Assembly (NCBI GenBank): GCA_037074705.1
Contig: CM073593.1
Coordinates: 5,585,001-5,649,000 of the forward strand
DNA from: Zhengitettix transpicula
Taxonomy: Eukaryota > Arthropoda > Insecta > Orthoptera > Tetrigidae
Direction of reading: 5' to 3'
DNA length: 64,000 nucleotides
The notes beneath the pieces were generated by a model. It saw nothing but the letters and a program-made list of their open reading frames with translations, was not told where the DNA came from and did not search any database. Position numbers and translations under genes: made by a program. Positions within the stretch are counted from its first letter, which is position 1. Every line of letters starts with the position of its first letter. Positions 47,097 to 58,890 of this stretch are shown here, one piece after another.

Positions 47097-47996
47097 TCTA
47101 TATAGCAAAAAAGGATGTATATTTGTATGTATGTATGTATGTATTTACGTTGTTCTTTATACAAATTTCATCGCGTGGACAGAATGCAACAAAAATTGGT
47201 ATACGTATTCTGCCAAAATCGAGAACCAGTACTGTGGGGGTGAGAAACCACTAGCATAAATGTGAAAAGAATTATAATTTTAAAAAGTGATCATTAAGTG
47301 ATAAATTACTGCGCGCCAATATATCATGACATCACGCGACAGAGAGAGACGTTACTACGCGACGAACAAAGGAAATAGTTCGATTTTTCCGTAATGAAAT
47401 GAAGCAGAAATATTTTCATTGAATAAAAGTATAATTCTATCCAGTAATACTCCATCGAGTGATAATAAAAAACAATACAAAATACTTTACAATCGTTGCG
47501 GAAAATGTTAGTTAATTTAGTGAGTGCAATATGGCCACCATTTCTTTACATTTGGAATGTAGCTATCAATTTGATCACTTCAATCCTTCGTAATGTGCGA
47601 ATACTGATGGACAATTATATCCTGCAATACTCAATAAGTACTGTGTGAAGACTTACTGACAATTATTTGTTCGCGGATAATTATATTTCTAAAGAATAAC
47701 GATGGTATGTTTGTTGCTATTATGCAATTAAATTCTATGTATCTTATAGCTATTAAATTAATGCAGTATATTTATGTATTGGTAAAGAAATTCGGAGGTA
47801 TGTTTGTTGAGATTGATGCAATAAAATTCAATGTATTTTATAGCTGTTCAATTAAAGCACTATTGGTCGAAATTGTGTACGGAACTAGGAATAGTTAGAT
47901 TTAGGTTGTGTCTTCTTTACTAAAGATTAATATAGAATTAAATTCTTTTTCGGGTTTATATAAATAAGACACGGGCAACGCCGGGCACTCAGCTAG
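47097..47996 (+). mobile_element. Non-autonomous Helitron, 0.9 kb
   Basis: An A at 47096 precedes TCTATATAGCAAAAAAGGAT and TGTATG repeats; the 3' end is GGGCAACGCCGGGCA then CTCAGCTAG, followed by T at 47997. These are the termini and A/T target expected of a Helitron, and they match the 18.4-kb element. The body is largely different but has GAACCAGTACTGTGGGGGTG, matching the ACACTGTCGGGGTGAGACG block of the larger one. A 93-bp internal direct repeat starts at 47704 and 47797 (GGTATGTTTGTTG). No Rep/helicase is encoded. Confidence 0.78.
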
Positions 47997-49269
47997 TTGA
48001 AAATAAATAAATTGACCATGAGTCAATTTTTGAAACTGAAAAATGAAATTCTAATTCTAGCGTGGGGAAAATTTATCGGTTATGAAAATAACTTAAAATA
48101 TTGTGTCAGTTGAATTTCAGTTCATAAGAAATCTAATGGAAGAAAAAATCGCGGAGTTTGCTTACGTAACTCAGGTTCTCTGCGGAGTATTTTCTGGTAA
48201 CTGTCTTCAGAAAATAGCAAGCGGCGTCCTCTGCTTCGGCAATGGTCCAGTCGTCTCGTTCCTGCAGCTATTTCTCCGAGGCAGCTCTGTGCCATCAACT
48301 AATGTCAGTTTTAATCTCTGGTACTTTATTTTGTGTTTCTATTAAGTAAAAGAATGTTGACATGTCAGCATGTCCAAAAAGAAGAAGCCTCACGAGAGCT
48401 TTTATATGACGTTCTCCCACATCGGAGAGACGTCATCCATCCCCTTTGTCAGAGTGATATGAACGGTTAGCTTGATTTGTCCATCTTTCCGTGAAATTCA
48501 AAACACTGTTATTTTTCACCGCCTTCTGTCGCGAAATTGTTAAGGAGGTACTCGACCGTACCACCGTTCTGTCACTTCACGGTTTAGTATTGAGAATTTC
48601 GCGTAAATTTCCTCTCTTGACTTGAAAGTCAGGAAGGCTGTGTCGTACGGTGAGATAGTTGAAAATGAAAATATATGTTCAACCATTATCAAATTTCTCT
48701 CTTTTTAACATTGGAAACGTTAGCATTTTATGTTTAATAGAATAGCCACGAGTTTGAGTGACTCATGTTTGTTCTCTACTCCGAGTTAGGAATTTCGTCG
48801 TTGTGTTTCTGTTATACCTCGAGGGCACTGTACTGGACTGGACTGCGGATTTCGTTTGCGTAATTGGGTTAGTGTCCAGCTTACCCGCATTACTAGAGCC
48901 GTAAAGCGACCAGACGAGCCAGATCGCACAGCCAATGTATATATATATACGTTCGGGAGGCGTGATGAAGCAATTTTCCACGATGTCGTTTCGCACTGTT
49001 AAATTTTTTATGAGACGTCGTGTGACCGCAATTCGCAAGAGACAAGTGGAACCAGGCTCCGCCTAGGGAAAAGGGGATGGAATTAAAACTAGGCTCTCCG
49101 GAATTCTCAACACGCAACCCAGTGGAATGGAAAATTATTAGGTAGTTGCAGTTATATAAGAATACCTTTCATATCTTTGTAAAAAAAATAATATACAATT
49201 AATACATAAATTTTCCAAAAACCAGGAAATAAATTAATAAAGAATTTGATAAACAGAAAATCAATAATC
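47997..49269. other. Intergenic DNA, no supported gene
   Basis: An 80-codon plus frame (48103-48345) and 91- and 74-codon minus frames (48763-49117) have no recognised domains. 48370-48640 and 48760-49110 are less AT-rich than average. Confidence 0.4.
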
Positions 49270-49297
49270 GTTTCGTCCTTAATTTAGGACATACTGG
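49270..49297 (-). ncRNA. Hammerhead-like half with intact stem II
   Basis: On the minus strand: AGTATG, then the hairpin GTCCT-AAATTA-AGGAC, then GAAACGA. Stem II is perfect while the CTGATGA block is mutated. Confidence 0.3.
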
Positions 49298-49439
49298 CGG
49301 TACATTTTCGGTAACAACAGACAATGCAGGCAGAACATTCCTTTGAAGTTTTACTCAAAATTTATTAATATATTGTAAATATAAATTGGTGAACACAACC
49401 AAGTTATTTAGAAGTGATTTATTGACAACAAAACAAAAA

Positions 49440-49468
49440 ATTTCGTCCTAAATATAAGATTTCTTCAG
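49440..49468 (-). ncRNA. Hammerhead-like core, near complete
   Basis: On the minus strand: CTGAAGA (fits CTGANGA), a spacer that pairs as TCTTA-TATT-TAGGA, then CGAAAT. Only the last base of GAAAC differs. Confidence 0.35.
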
Positions 49469-49599
49469 GTGTTGGCTGTCTTCATACATTTATAATTATA
49501 TTGAAGTTAAGTATTTTAACTAAAATGTAAATTTTTGCTGATTTAATAGAAGAATTTGACAATGTAAAAAATTTGTAATACTCCAATTCCATTGTACTC

Positions 49600-49634
49600 C
49601 TGATGAAGTAATAAATAGAGGGTGAAACTGTGTG
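49600..49634 (+). ncRNA. Hammerhead-like core, both blocks exact
   Basis: Plus strand: CTGATGA at 49600-49606, a 17-base spacer, GAAAC at 49624-49628, then TGTGTGATT. Pairing within the spacer is weak. Confidence 0.35.
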
Positions 49635-49698
49635 ATTATATATTTTATATGTACTGAATAAATTTTAATCCGACTCCTGATTTATTTATTGACAAATT

Positions 49699-49874
49699 AC
49701 AATGTCAGATTCAATATATTGTTCTCGGAGTTCAACCGGGTTTTGCATAATTATATTAGAACGCAACGTTTCGACGACTAAAAGCTCTGTCGTCATCTTC
49801 TAGGTTGAACTCCGAGAACAATATATTGAACAACTACACCGGGAAAGGCTTCAATCTTTGATACAATGTCAGAT
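49699..49874 (-). mobile_element. 152-bp fold-back retroposon with 12-bp target duplication and hammerhead-like loop
   Basis: The unit is 49711-49862. Perfect direct repeats ACAATGTCAGAT flank it at 49699-49710 and 49863-49874. Inside are perfect 26-bp inverted arms (49711-49736 and 49804-49829). The loop, on the minus strand, reads CTAGAAGATGACGACAGAGC and continues to GTCGTCGAAACGTTGCG: a perfect CGAC/GTCG stem II and intact GAAAC, with AAGATGA replacing CTGATGA. Outside the right arm comes a 33-bp tail (ACACCGGGAAAGGCTTCAAT and CTTTGAT) shared with the 40.25-kb element. A variable-length target duplication plus short inverted tail is reminiscent of truncated Penelope-like insertions. No reverse transcriptase is attached. 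Confidence 0.7.
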
Positions 49875-52216
49875 AATTGTAATTATTAAATTTACTATAT
49901 TACAAATTTTAAAGTATGCTTCCTATAAACAAGAATTATTTACATGTTTCATTTTTGCTACAATAAGTAAGGGCTCTGTCGATTGGTCAAACGTATTATG
50001 GGAATTATTTATTTATGAATGCTAATTATCAAATAAATTCCAGTTCATAGTTATATCAAGTAACTCGTCCAGTTTTAACGAAATTCAACGAGTTATTATA
50101 CTTTTATAAGATTTGTTTTACGTCAATTTAGAAGAATATTACGTAAAGATATATTATTGAAAAATATTTTACTAAAAAGTTTTGTTGTTGGTTTCAATAA
50201 TAATTTTAATGCTGAGGGCACATGTCATTACCCAAATAATAATACAACCATAACATTCAAAATCGATTAAAATATATCTATAATCATTTTTAACTATCGA
50301 CATGTTTCTTTTTACCTGGTTATAGATGTAATTAATGTTTTGTAAGACATCATAAAATTATTCGTTGCATGAATTTAGTACGTTTGACATGTAACCCGAA
50401 ATTCAGAAAGACTGGACTATGTGTAAATTATTACGTTGCATTTCGGGTAATTTTTTTAATATTCTTTCGTTAGAAATTTTATGTTATCCATAATAGTAAA
50501 ATAAGAATAAAATAACTAATTAGTCAGTATACATTTCTACATTGTATTAATTAATATTTAATTAAGAAAATAATAAATTTGAGTTTAAATTAAAACTTAA
50601 AATAAAATACTGAAAGATGGATGAATTTACGTGTTTAGTAATATATAATTTATACATTATATGTAAATTCTTCGATCGTCTAGTATTTAAGATAAATGAA
50701 ATTAATCTGAACGTGTTTCATTACAATATATAACGTCCCAAATATAGGGGATGAAACGTTGAGTTTTACTTCAGTTAATTAAATTTTTAGTCATACTTTT
50801 TATTAATTCAAAGAATATTTATTCTGACCATTATTGGTTATATTTCTATTTTTTATACATTAAAAAGTTTCAGTTATCATTAAATAGTTTCAAGGCTGAT
50901 TTTACCAACTATTTCAGACACTTTTCTTGTAAATACAAAACTAGCATTAAAAATTAACACTTAGTAAACTACTCTAGCAGGAATTAAGATATAATTATGG
51001 AATCTAAAAACAAATTAATGGTGAGTATTTAATAAATTGTCCAGTTACAACTTTGAATTGAATAAAGTTTTGTAGTAATTATAGATTACAAATATCGTGA
51101 AATACAAAAATTTGCAGAATAAAGTAATAATTCCTTAAAGGAAAAAGATGAAATTTCTGTCTAACATTTTTAATTTCCTAATCAATGAAACTGATGTAAA
51201 TTTAATAAGAAAGGGTGAACGGAAATTAATTTAAAAATGTGTGTCAAACAAACTGAGTCATGTTATAATAACTTGCTTGACAGCCTTCTAATGGTGTTAA
51301 GAGAAACTTTTAGTTGCAAAACTTATTTAAATGTAAGGATTTATTATTTATGTTAGCGAATTTTAAATATAAGAAAGAAAACATACTACCACGGATGAAA
51401 TAATAATGTAATTTTAATTTTATGTAAATGCTTTCTGGGTTTCAATTTTGTCTATTTGGAAGGAAGCAGATGATATATATTAGTATTATTATTTTATAAC
51501 GCAGACTAACTTGTCGATAGTCAATACCGTGGCCACTTCCGGTAGGAAGGGATAGGAATAGGGTGATGTAAAAGTAGTGCTTTCGTCATACATAAAACAT
51601 GACAAATAATTTTATACAAATGATATTAAAGGATCAAACGTCATAAGACGTTGACGAAATTAGGAAAGAATCTACATAATTATAAAACATTATTTTTACG
51701 TGTTACATTTTTCCAATAGATTGCTTATACTCACTATTTTACTTGAAGCTTTAAATCTCATCCGAAGCACGATCGCAACGCGGAAGACATTTCATGGATT
51801 CTTCATTCCCACTGCTGTAATGTTCTGAAACATCAGTTCCGACAATGTGGCTTACTGAACGTTTCATTGTATTACGGATCTCTTACAACTGTTTTCTGTT
51901 ACGGAGTTAGAAAAATAAAATTAATTGGTAACGTCACGTATTCTAGTACAAGGGCACAAAATAATTTTTCCGAATTAATTGCGAATACGTGGATACATTT
52001 CTAATACAATTTTTTCTTTTCATTCCCAATATCAATTAAAATTTTCTCACTACTCCATCCTAACTTTCACATTGATTAATTCGCCCTCGGATGGGTGGGT
52101 TCAAAGAAAATTGCACTGAGGGGAACAAGAGGCCGTTAAAGGGAGCTACGGGGCTTGGAAATTAAAGAGGCGACGGACGAATGATCTTTCAAGTAATTTA
52201 CAGGTGGCTTTTCTTC

Positions 52217-52266
<50 letters not shown>

Positions 52267-52588
52267 TATATTCTGACGTAATAATTAAAACAACACTTAT
52301 ACATTAACGATAAATATTTTCTCAGAATTGTAAAACAACATCCGCCTGATTAAGTGTTCACTAACGTTGCTTTTATAAAGTTTAATTTTCTGCTAAATGA
52401 AAAAGGCTGTTCAACCCAGACTTAAGTTATATTATTACGATAACAATTCACGAATACAAACATTCTCAAGTCATATTTCATAAACATTAAAATATTATAT
52501 GACAGCAGAAAAATTATTTTGTAATGTTCTGTTTATTATGTCAATGATATTCATAATTATATTATATTTTTTTAAAAGAAGTTTTGGT
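49875..52588. other. AT-rich intergenic DNA, no gene; (AT)n at 52220-52262
   Basis: A hammerhead-like half lies at 50732-50768 on the plus strand (TCCC-AAATATA-GGGGA hairpin, then TGAAACGTTGAG). No reading frame deserves note. Confidence 0.45.
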
Positions 52589-52710
52589 TAAGCACCAGGA
52601 ACAGATTTATCGATGTTGACGTTTCTGCTGTAATTCTCAACTAGTACGAAGACAGAGGTAGAGAATGACCGCAGAAACGTCAGCATCGAAAAATCTGAAC
52701 CTGGTGCTTA
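52589..52710. repeat. 122-bp fold-back with 50-bp arms
   Basis: Inverted arms at 52589-52638 and 52661-52710 with about 85% identity and a 22-base loop. Each arm has ACGTTTCTGC or its complement GCAGAAACGTCAGCATCGA, the second half of the hammerhead-like core. A transcript would form a long hairpin. Confidence 0.7.
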
Positions 52711-54354
52711 ATTCTATAGCTTGTTGGACATCTTGTGCCAGGAGGATCTATTTTCTGTCATCAAGATCCGTTGTCTAATAAAACTGGAAATGGGTGTTGT
52801 ATGCAGGAAACTGTGTTCATTTCTCTCTGTCAATTACTTTATAAATCAAAATATTCCATCTGTATTTTTTATATAATTTGAAAAATATTTGTTATAATAA
52901 AATAGACTCGTTTAATCCCTAATTTTTTGGCCTCCACAGGTGTTGCAAATTTCAGTTAAATGATAGAATTTTAGCAATGTGTGCGAAAATAGTCCTTCAG
53001 AAATTTATTTTGTCCTACATATGTTCTTAAGTAATACAAATTCTAAATTAAATCATCCAATTAAAATTTCCAACACATGAAGAACTCGCTAAATATTTAG
53101 GGATAAAACGTCGTGACTCTTTTATTGTAAAGCTTTTAAATTTTCATAATAAATTTATGACTCATACGCTGTTGTTTTTTCATATATTTAAAGAAGTCAG
53201 TTAAATATAATTTTGCATTTTTTTTATTAAAATTGCCTTTAAATAAATTTATTGTGCTAGTAGTAAGGTGTTCACGGCATGGAGTAGAAACTGAAGTTTG
53301 CAGACGTCCGTAAGAAACCATCAGATCCCAACCACTGTCGGCGGGTGTGATGAAAGCCTCTCACATATGTTGTGGTCTCGAGTGTGAGAATATTCTTTGG
53401 TTGCGTAATCCCTTTGGGACTAGCCTAGCTATCTGACATATGTGCTGCGCCCTTGGGATCGTAGATCGAGTGCGCTGAAAGCAGGATTTGCCATTTGGTT
53501 CCGGCATTTCACGAGCTCGCGTGGAAGTTGTATTGCTCGAGGTTTTAGAGTAGCGACGGATCAATGTGCCACGCCGTGCGAGACAGAGCACCAGGTGAAA
53601 CTCTACACGACTGTCTAAAAGGACGGAGCGAGGCGAGAAAACATCCCTTCAATGTACACACCATGACGATTATTCATTACAACTGTCTAATCGTGTTTCT
53701 ACCAAAAAGAAACTGAATCAAAGAGCGGTCAAGAAAAATAGACGCTTCATAATGGCCTCAATTTAAAGTAATTCCCAAAAAAAACTACATTCAAGGCAAT
53801 ATTCAAGAAAGTAGACAACAGGTCTATAATAAATTTACACTTTTCGAAATTTGGTCACAATATAGTCCGGTCAGTCATTTGGGGGAAACGAACTAATAGG
53901 TTCAACCAAAATAAAACAAGTTATTTTTAAAATACAACCCCCTTAAAGTGTCATCTACAACAATTAAAAAACTAATTACATGGTGTCATGCATGAACAAC
54001 AAATTATATTAATAAATAAGATATTTGTAAGGATAATTTTAACAGATTTTATTTTAATCCAAAAAAACTTATCTGGAATGAACAATCATTCTGTACGATT
54101 TTTTTTGGGCCGAAAGTGAAAAATAGTAAACGATGAATAATGTATCTAGGAAGCCTTATAACGAGACGGATTTAGTCAAATTGTAGAAAGACTGTGATAC
54201 GTGATCAATTCTCCGTTCCGTCAAATATTTTTTGTCACAATTGAACAATAATTATTTGGATTCACAGTTCCACTTTCAATTAAAAAAAAGATTAAGAAAT
54301 AAGTACTATGAGTTCGATCTACATGATCTACGTTTTTCCTGAATCAGTTTTAGG
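52711..54354. other. Intergenic DNA, no supported gene
   Basis: Degenerate hammerhead-like halves occur at 52909-52953 (minus) and 53089-53113 (plus). A mildly GC-rich stretch at 53240-53640 has a 76-codon minus frame without recognised domain; it could be an unclassified repeat or exon. Confidence 0.4.
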
Positions 54355-54466
54355 TGATAGATAGATAGATTTATTCACCATTAGCCCTCTTAAGAGGAAA
54401 TAGGATTCGTCACAAATGTACAGTAGATAAATTACATATAAACAGAATTAATATTATTAGGTTTCA

Positions 54467-54484
54467 CACACACACACACACACA
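54467..54484. repeat. (CA)n microsatellite
   Basis: About nine CA units just downstream, in plus coordinates, of the LINE tail. Confidence 0.85.
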
Positions 54485-54857
54485 TAAAAATAATACATAT
54501 CCGTTCAAATTTGTCTAGTCACCACAATCATTCACACAATCTTTAAGAAACACGCACACAACACTTATAACATCCTGGTATTCATCTCCTGTCGCTAGGT
54601 ACGGAGGGATGTCGTCATGGATATTTACTAAAACAGAAAGCAGATGCAGGAAAACAGAACCAAAAGGGGAAAACTGGACAAACTATTTACATATTTATAG
54701 CATATTCGGCAATTTTGTAGGCTAGGCAGTTCAACGAATGTGAGACCGATTCAAAAATTCGTGTACGGAGTAATAAGTTCCATTTACAAGAAAAGTTTTA
54801 CACTCCTTGACGAATGAGTTGTAGTTGTTGATGTTCTTAACATGTTCATGAAGGCTG

Positions 54858-55541
54858 TTAAATAGTGCGATACCGGAATAATGAGGCTGAGAACTGAACG
54901 GTTCCTCCATGACTGTCCCCGTTACTTGCAAAAAGGTTCATGTTGCGTTTAACAAATTTTAGTACTTCGAATATGCAAGCGCTAGGTAGAGTCAGAATAT
55001 GAAGTCTTTTGAACAGCGGTCTGCAGCTTTCTCTAGCATCTGAACCTGATATAATTCTAATGGCTCGTTTTTGCAGTTTGAAAACTTCTACACTACGAAA
55101 ACAATTGCCCCAGTTGGCAATACCGTAACACACATGTGAATGAAAGTAGGCAAAATAGACTAGTGAAGCAGTTTTGGTATCAACTTGTTGCATCAATAGT
55201 CCCAATGAGTAACAAACAGAACTAAGTTTGCGCACGAGGCGATCAATGTGCAAGGTCCATTTCAATTTACTGTCGACCTGCAAGCCGAGGAGAGTCGCAT
55301 GATCTGAGAACTTATTCGTTACGATGTTGTTGGTTTCTGTTGTAAAACGAACTAAGTCAGTTTTCTGTACATTGAGCGTCAATTTATTGGCGGTGAACCA
55401 AGTATTTAGGTTTCTAGATGCAGTCTCAATCTTCGCATTGAAATTATTTAAATCAATGTCCGTAATTAACAAATTAGTGTCATCTGTGTATAACACAGAT
55501 TTTATAGGTTCCATATATTCTGGAAGATCATTAATATACAA
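54858..55541 (-). pseudogene. LINE reverse transcriptase fragment (227 codons open)
   Basis: The longest open frame of the window. It carries MYINDLPEYMEPIKSVLYTD and DTNLL near its start, then LNTWFTANKLTLNVQKT, HATLLGLQVDSKLKWTLHID (the usual LGL.ID..L.W..HI block), and KLQKRAIRIISGSDARESC, all standard RT thumb landmarks. The frame is open upstream of the ATG to 55614, so this ATG is not a true start. It lacks fingers and the first catalytic Asp because of 5' truncation. Confidence 0.85.
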
Positions 55542-55614
55542 AAGAAAAAGCAGTGAACCTAATATTAAGCCCTGAGGTACGCTGGGTCGAATCCTTACAG
55601 AATGGCGCGGGAGT

Positions 55615-55652
55615 AAGTGCGATTTCCCTCATGTAGTCTGTAGCAATAAAAA
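55615..55652 (+). mobile_element. Family P 3'-end fragment at the LINE truncation point
   Basis: CCCTCATGTAGTCTGTAGC followed by AATAAAAAA resembles the last 30 bases of family P. It sits exactly where the LINE copy stops, so either the LINE integrated next to it or template switching joined them. Confidence 0.4.
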
Positions 55653-58422
55653 AATACAGGTAATTTCGAAAATTACGGGCTTAAGTTCCAATGTCATTGC
55701 AAGTTGTACAGACCACATGGGAAACTTGGAAATTATTCGTATAAATTTTACTTTATATTTTTCTCTACTATCCCGCCAATCAAGTCCCACATTTTTCCTA
55801 CGCTGTCGAACAAACTTCTAGTAAACAAATTATAATGGTAACAAAATCTCTTAGTAAAACTCTCGGTTTTAATGAGACCGCAATTAGATAACGCAACGAG
55901 TTTAGCGCTCTCAATTAAATTTAACGTGTTCTCAACATAAAATAATTATCCCTCTATATTATTATTTTTTCAGTTAAATTTCCTGTTAGTTGAACTACGA
56001 TACGTTACAGAAGAAATTGAGCTTTCATTTAAACTAACGAGGTATTATTTAAGTCTGGAAACCGAGGAACTTCTTGGAAATACGATGTAATCCTTTGTGG
56101 GTTTTTTTTACCTCAATTAAGCAGGTTATTTTTTTAACGGTGATTCATTGAAAAAAAAAATAAAGAAGTTGAAAAATAAATACGCCCATAAACATTTTAT
56201 TTAAACGAAAAAGGCATTTCTAGGACATAATATCCTTTTATTCTCTTAAACACTTCAAATTATGAAAACATTTCGAAGAAAAGCAATCTTCTCCGCTGTA
56301 AAGAGTAAATAAGTCAGATAATTGAATAGCTGCCACTTGAAAGAGACCCACACGCCACAGTTTGTTTAGGGACACATTTCAGTGCATTAGATAAAAACTG
56401 ATATCCTTGAAAATAATTAAAATAAACAAATGATAGCTAGCAGGTTTTTTAAAAAAAATTAGGTTGTCGCTTAAATTAAAAAATCTTGCAAAGAATTAGT
56501 ACTAATAAGAAATAATTTAAAAGTTACCATTTTGTTACTACAAGATTTAATGTCTTCTGAATAACAAATTTCCTAAAATTTAAATTATTTCTACAAGTCT
56601 GAATGAAATTAATTTATTCTACATCCAAAAAATAACAAAATTTTGCAAATAAATTTTTTGAAGCAGCCAAAAAGAGAACGAAACATTATGATAATTTTTG
56701 GATCCATTAATATAAGATAAATATAACTATTAATGTCAATTTATTGCGGTTGACAACTATAACCTTAATATTAATTTAATTGTCCCAATTTTATTATCTC
56801 AGTGACGGGAAATAATTTTTTTAAATCTTTAAAAAAAATTATTTAAGAATGTTTTGTAATTTATTGATAAATGTGAATAATGGAAACATCAAATTTATAA
56901 ATGCAATTATTAAACTAAAATCATAATTATTATTATTACTTTATGCCCTATTTTTTATTTCTAACCTTTTGGTCGCTTTTATTTATTAATTAATTCAATT
57001 GAATTCGGATAAAAATAAATGTTACTGACAATTTATTTATTTATTATCTTATTAATTTAATTGCTCCATTTTTTTCATGTTAAGTCTTCTAAATATTTAT
57101 TTTAGACTTTTAGAATGAAATATTGCTCTTTGTGTGTTTAAATTGTGTGTTAAATTTCGTTAATGGTTCTCAAATCACGTTTGCCGTCATAAATACCCAT
57201 TAATGTTCCGATCAGCACACCAATTACTGTCACGTAATTAGCTAACTATAATATGTAATATTACACTAGTGAGAGGCATTTTAATATCTTCAAAGCTAAA
57301 ATATAAACAGTTACAGTAATTTATTTGAGCCTCAAATTTCCAGGTAACACCACAGGGGCTATATGGTCGTTTATTTTATATAAATTAATTATTGCCTGAT
57401 GGGCCGTGGGCAGTAAATAATTTTTCACTTAAAGTTAGAACGAACGATAGAAACTCGCATTCAACGGAACCCTTTTTTGGGTAACTAATTCATATTTACT
57501 AAACCATAATAAATATAAAATTAGTGACGCCATTTTGAATTACTTGATTGTGTTTCTAGTGCATAGAAAAGTTTTGTCGTCAGTATTTAAAAAGCCGTAT
57601 GTATTAAGGAATTATAGTCCCACTAAGGGAAATATATATCTTTTGAAAGACTGTTTGTGTTTGAAACAACTTTTATTTCACTCTCTCATTCGCCACAAAT
57701 CGTTCTTTTATAAAGCCATCAATCGAACAGTTATTGCCATTCAGACGTTACTAAAAAGTTTTATTTACGTTTCACGTTCCATCCATCATGAATACTGTAT
57801 TTATAGCATCCGTTTGCGTATCTCTTTTACATTTGGATGATTTTACAAAGACTTTCTCTTTTTTTTAATTAAAAGGCTGCCCCACCTCGTGATAAAAACT
57901 TTTTTTCTATCTTTCATTTGAAGTTATACGATATAACCATCACTTTCGTGTGTGTGTCGGGTAAAATAGCACATTTAAAAGCCTTTGGAAGTCAATAGCT
58001 GCTGCTTTTTCTGTATAGACGCATATACAAAACGACATATATTCTGGAAAGATTACTTTACTGAAGTGTTGGTTAAGTAGGAGCGACATGAAATACAACC
58101 GTTAAGAGTAGAGGCATGACAGAAACACAAAAAGCATCATGATCCCACAAAAACCACTGGATAAATGGCAAACACATTATTATATGGCTTCAAGAGAAAA
58201 TTGTCATTCGTTGATTTTTTTGTTCCATACAGAAAAACTTTGTAATGATTTTAATGTCATTTATTATTCTCTTGAATTTTGTACGAGACTAGACGTACTT
58301 TACCATGTTTCAACGTTGATAAAATTCAGAGCCAAACCTGCCTTACAATTTTAATTTAATATTTTATCTTACATTTAATAACAAAATAAATAAAAATTAT
58401 AGCGAATAGTTCGGAACAATTT
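55653..58422. other. AT-rich intergenic DNA, no gene seen
   Basis: Frames of 101 codons (57535-57840) and 71 codons (58139-58354) on the plus strand show no recognised domain. A hammerhead-like half (AGAACGAAACATTATG) lies near 56675. Confidence 0.45.
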
Positions 58423-58705
58423 TTTTTATTACGGTAACGGGCTACATGAGGGTAACATCTACATGGTGGCAACTCCCCTTTAATAGCATAGGAAGGGATC
58501 TGAAAGGGGGGATGCGTAAGGGTAGAGGAAGGTAGCCAAGGATTAACTAGGGCCCCCGGGCTATTGTTTAAGGATCCTACCCGGCATTCGCCTAAAAATA
58601 ATGCAGAGAAAACCCTAGAAAAACCTGCATCAGGTAGGTCGGGCATTTGGTACTTGTCCCACAACTTTCCGATAGCGGGAGAGGAGTTTGCTGTGGGGTT
58701 AATAG
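58423..58705 (-). mobile_element. Family P short retroposon, copy 5
   Basis: On the minus strand it runs from CTCCTCTCCCGCTATCGG through CCTGATGCAGGTTTTTCTAG and GAATGCCGGGTAGGATCC to CATGTAGCCCGTTACCG and an A-rich tail. A 7-base AATAGTT occurs at both edges (58405 and near 58699) and may be a target duplication. Frames of 124 and 84 codons overlapping it are incidental. Confidence 0.72.
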
Positions 58706-58890
58706 TTACACTGACAGTTTGCGAGCACAAATTTTACAAAAGATTTACCTCTTTGTCAGCTAGTTTCTCTTTAGGTCGTGTGAAAGAGGTTCAGAGTTTA
58801 TTGTTTTCTATGTGGTAGGTTAACACATAATGTGTGGTTGCTAAACAGAATCTATTAAAAAGAAAATAATTTACGTCGGATATAAAATAA

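Larger units (their letters stand above)
54355..55614 (-). mobile_element. 5'-truncated LINE, reverse transcriptase C-terminal half
   Basis: On the minus strand it opens within the RT at VPQGLILGSLLFLLYINDLP, continues with the catalytic YxDD box as LYTDDTNLLI, and runs about 227 residues plus the lead to 54858. It then shifts frame near 54905 into LFNSLHEHVKNINNYNSFVK and FLVNGTYYSVHEFL, a typical C-terminal end. The 3' tail TGAATAAATCTATCTATCTA is a short ATCT microsatellite. The truncated 5' end and microsatellite tail are normal for reverse-transcribed copies. One frameshift and few stops suggest moderate age. Clade (CR1-like or jockey superfamily) is not settled. Confidence 0.85.

Noticed and set aside
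58356..58730. 124-codon minus frame
   Set aside because: It is a translation of family P copy 5.
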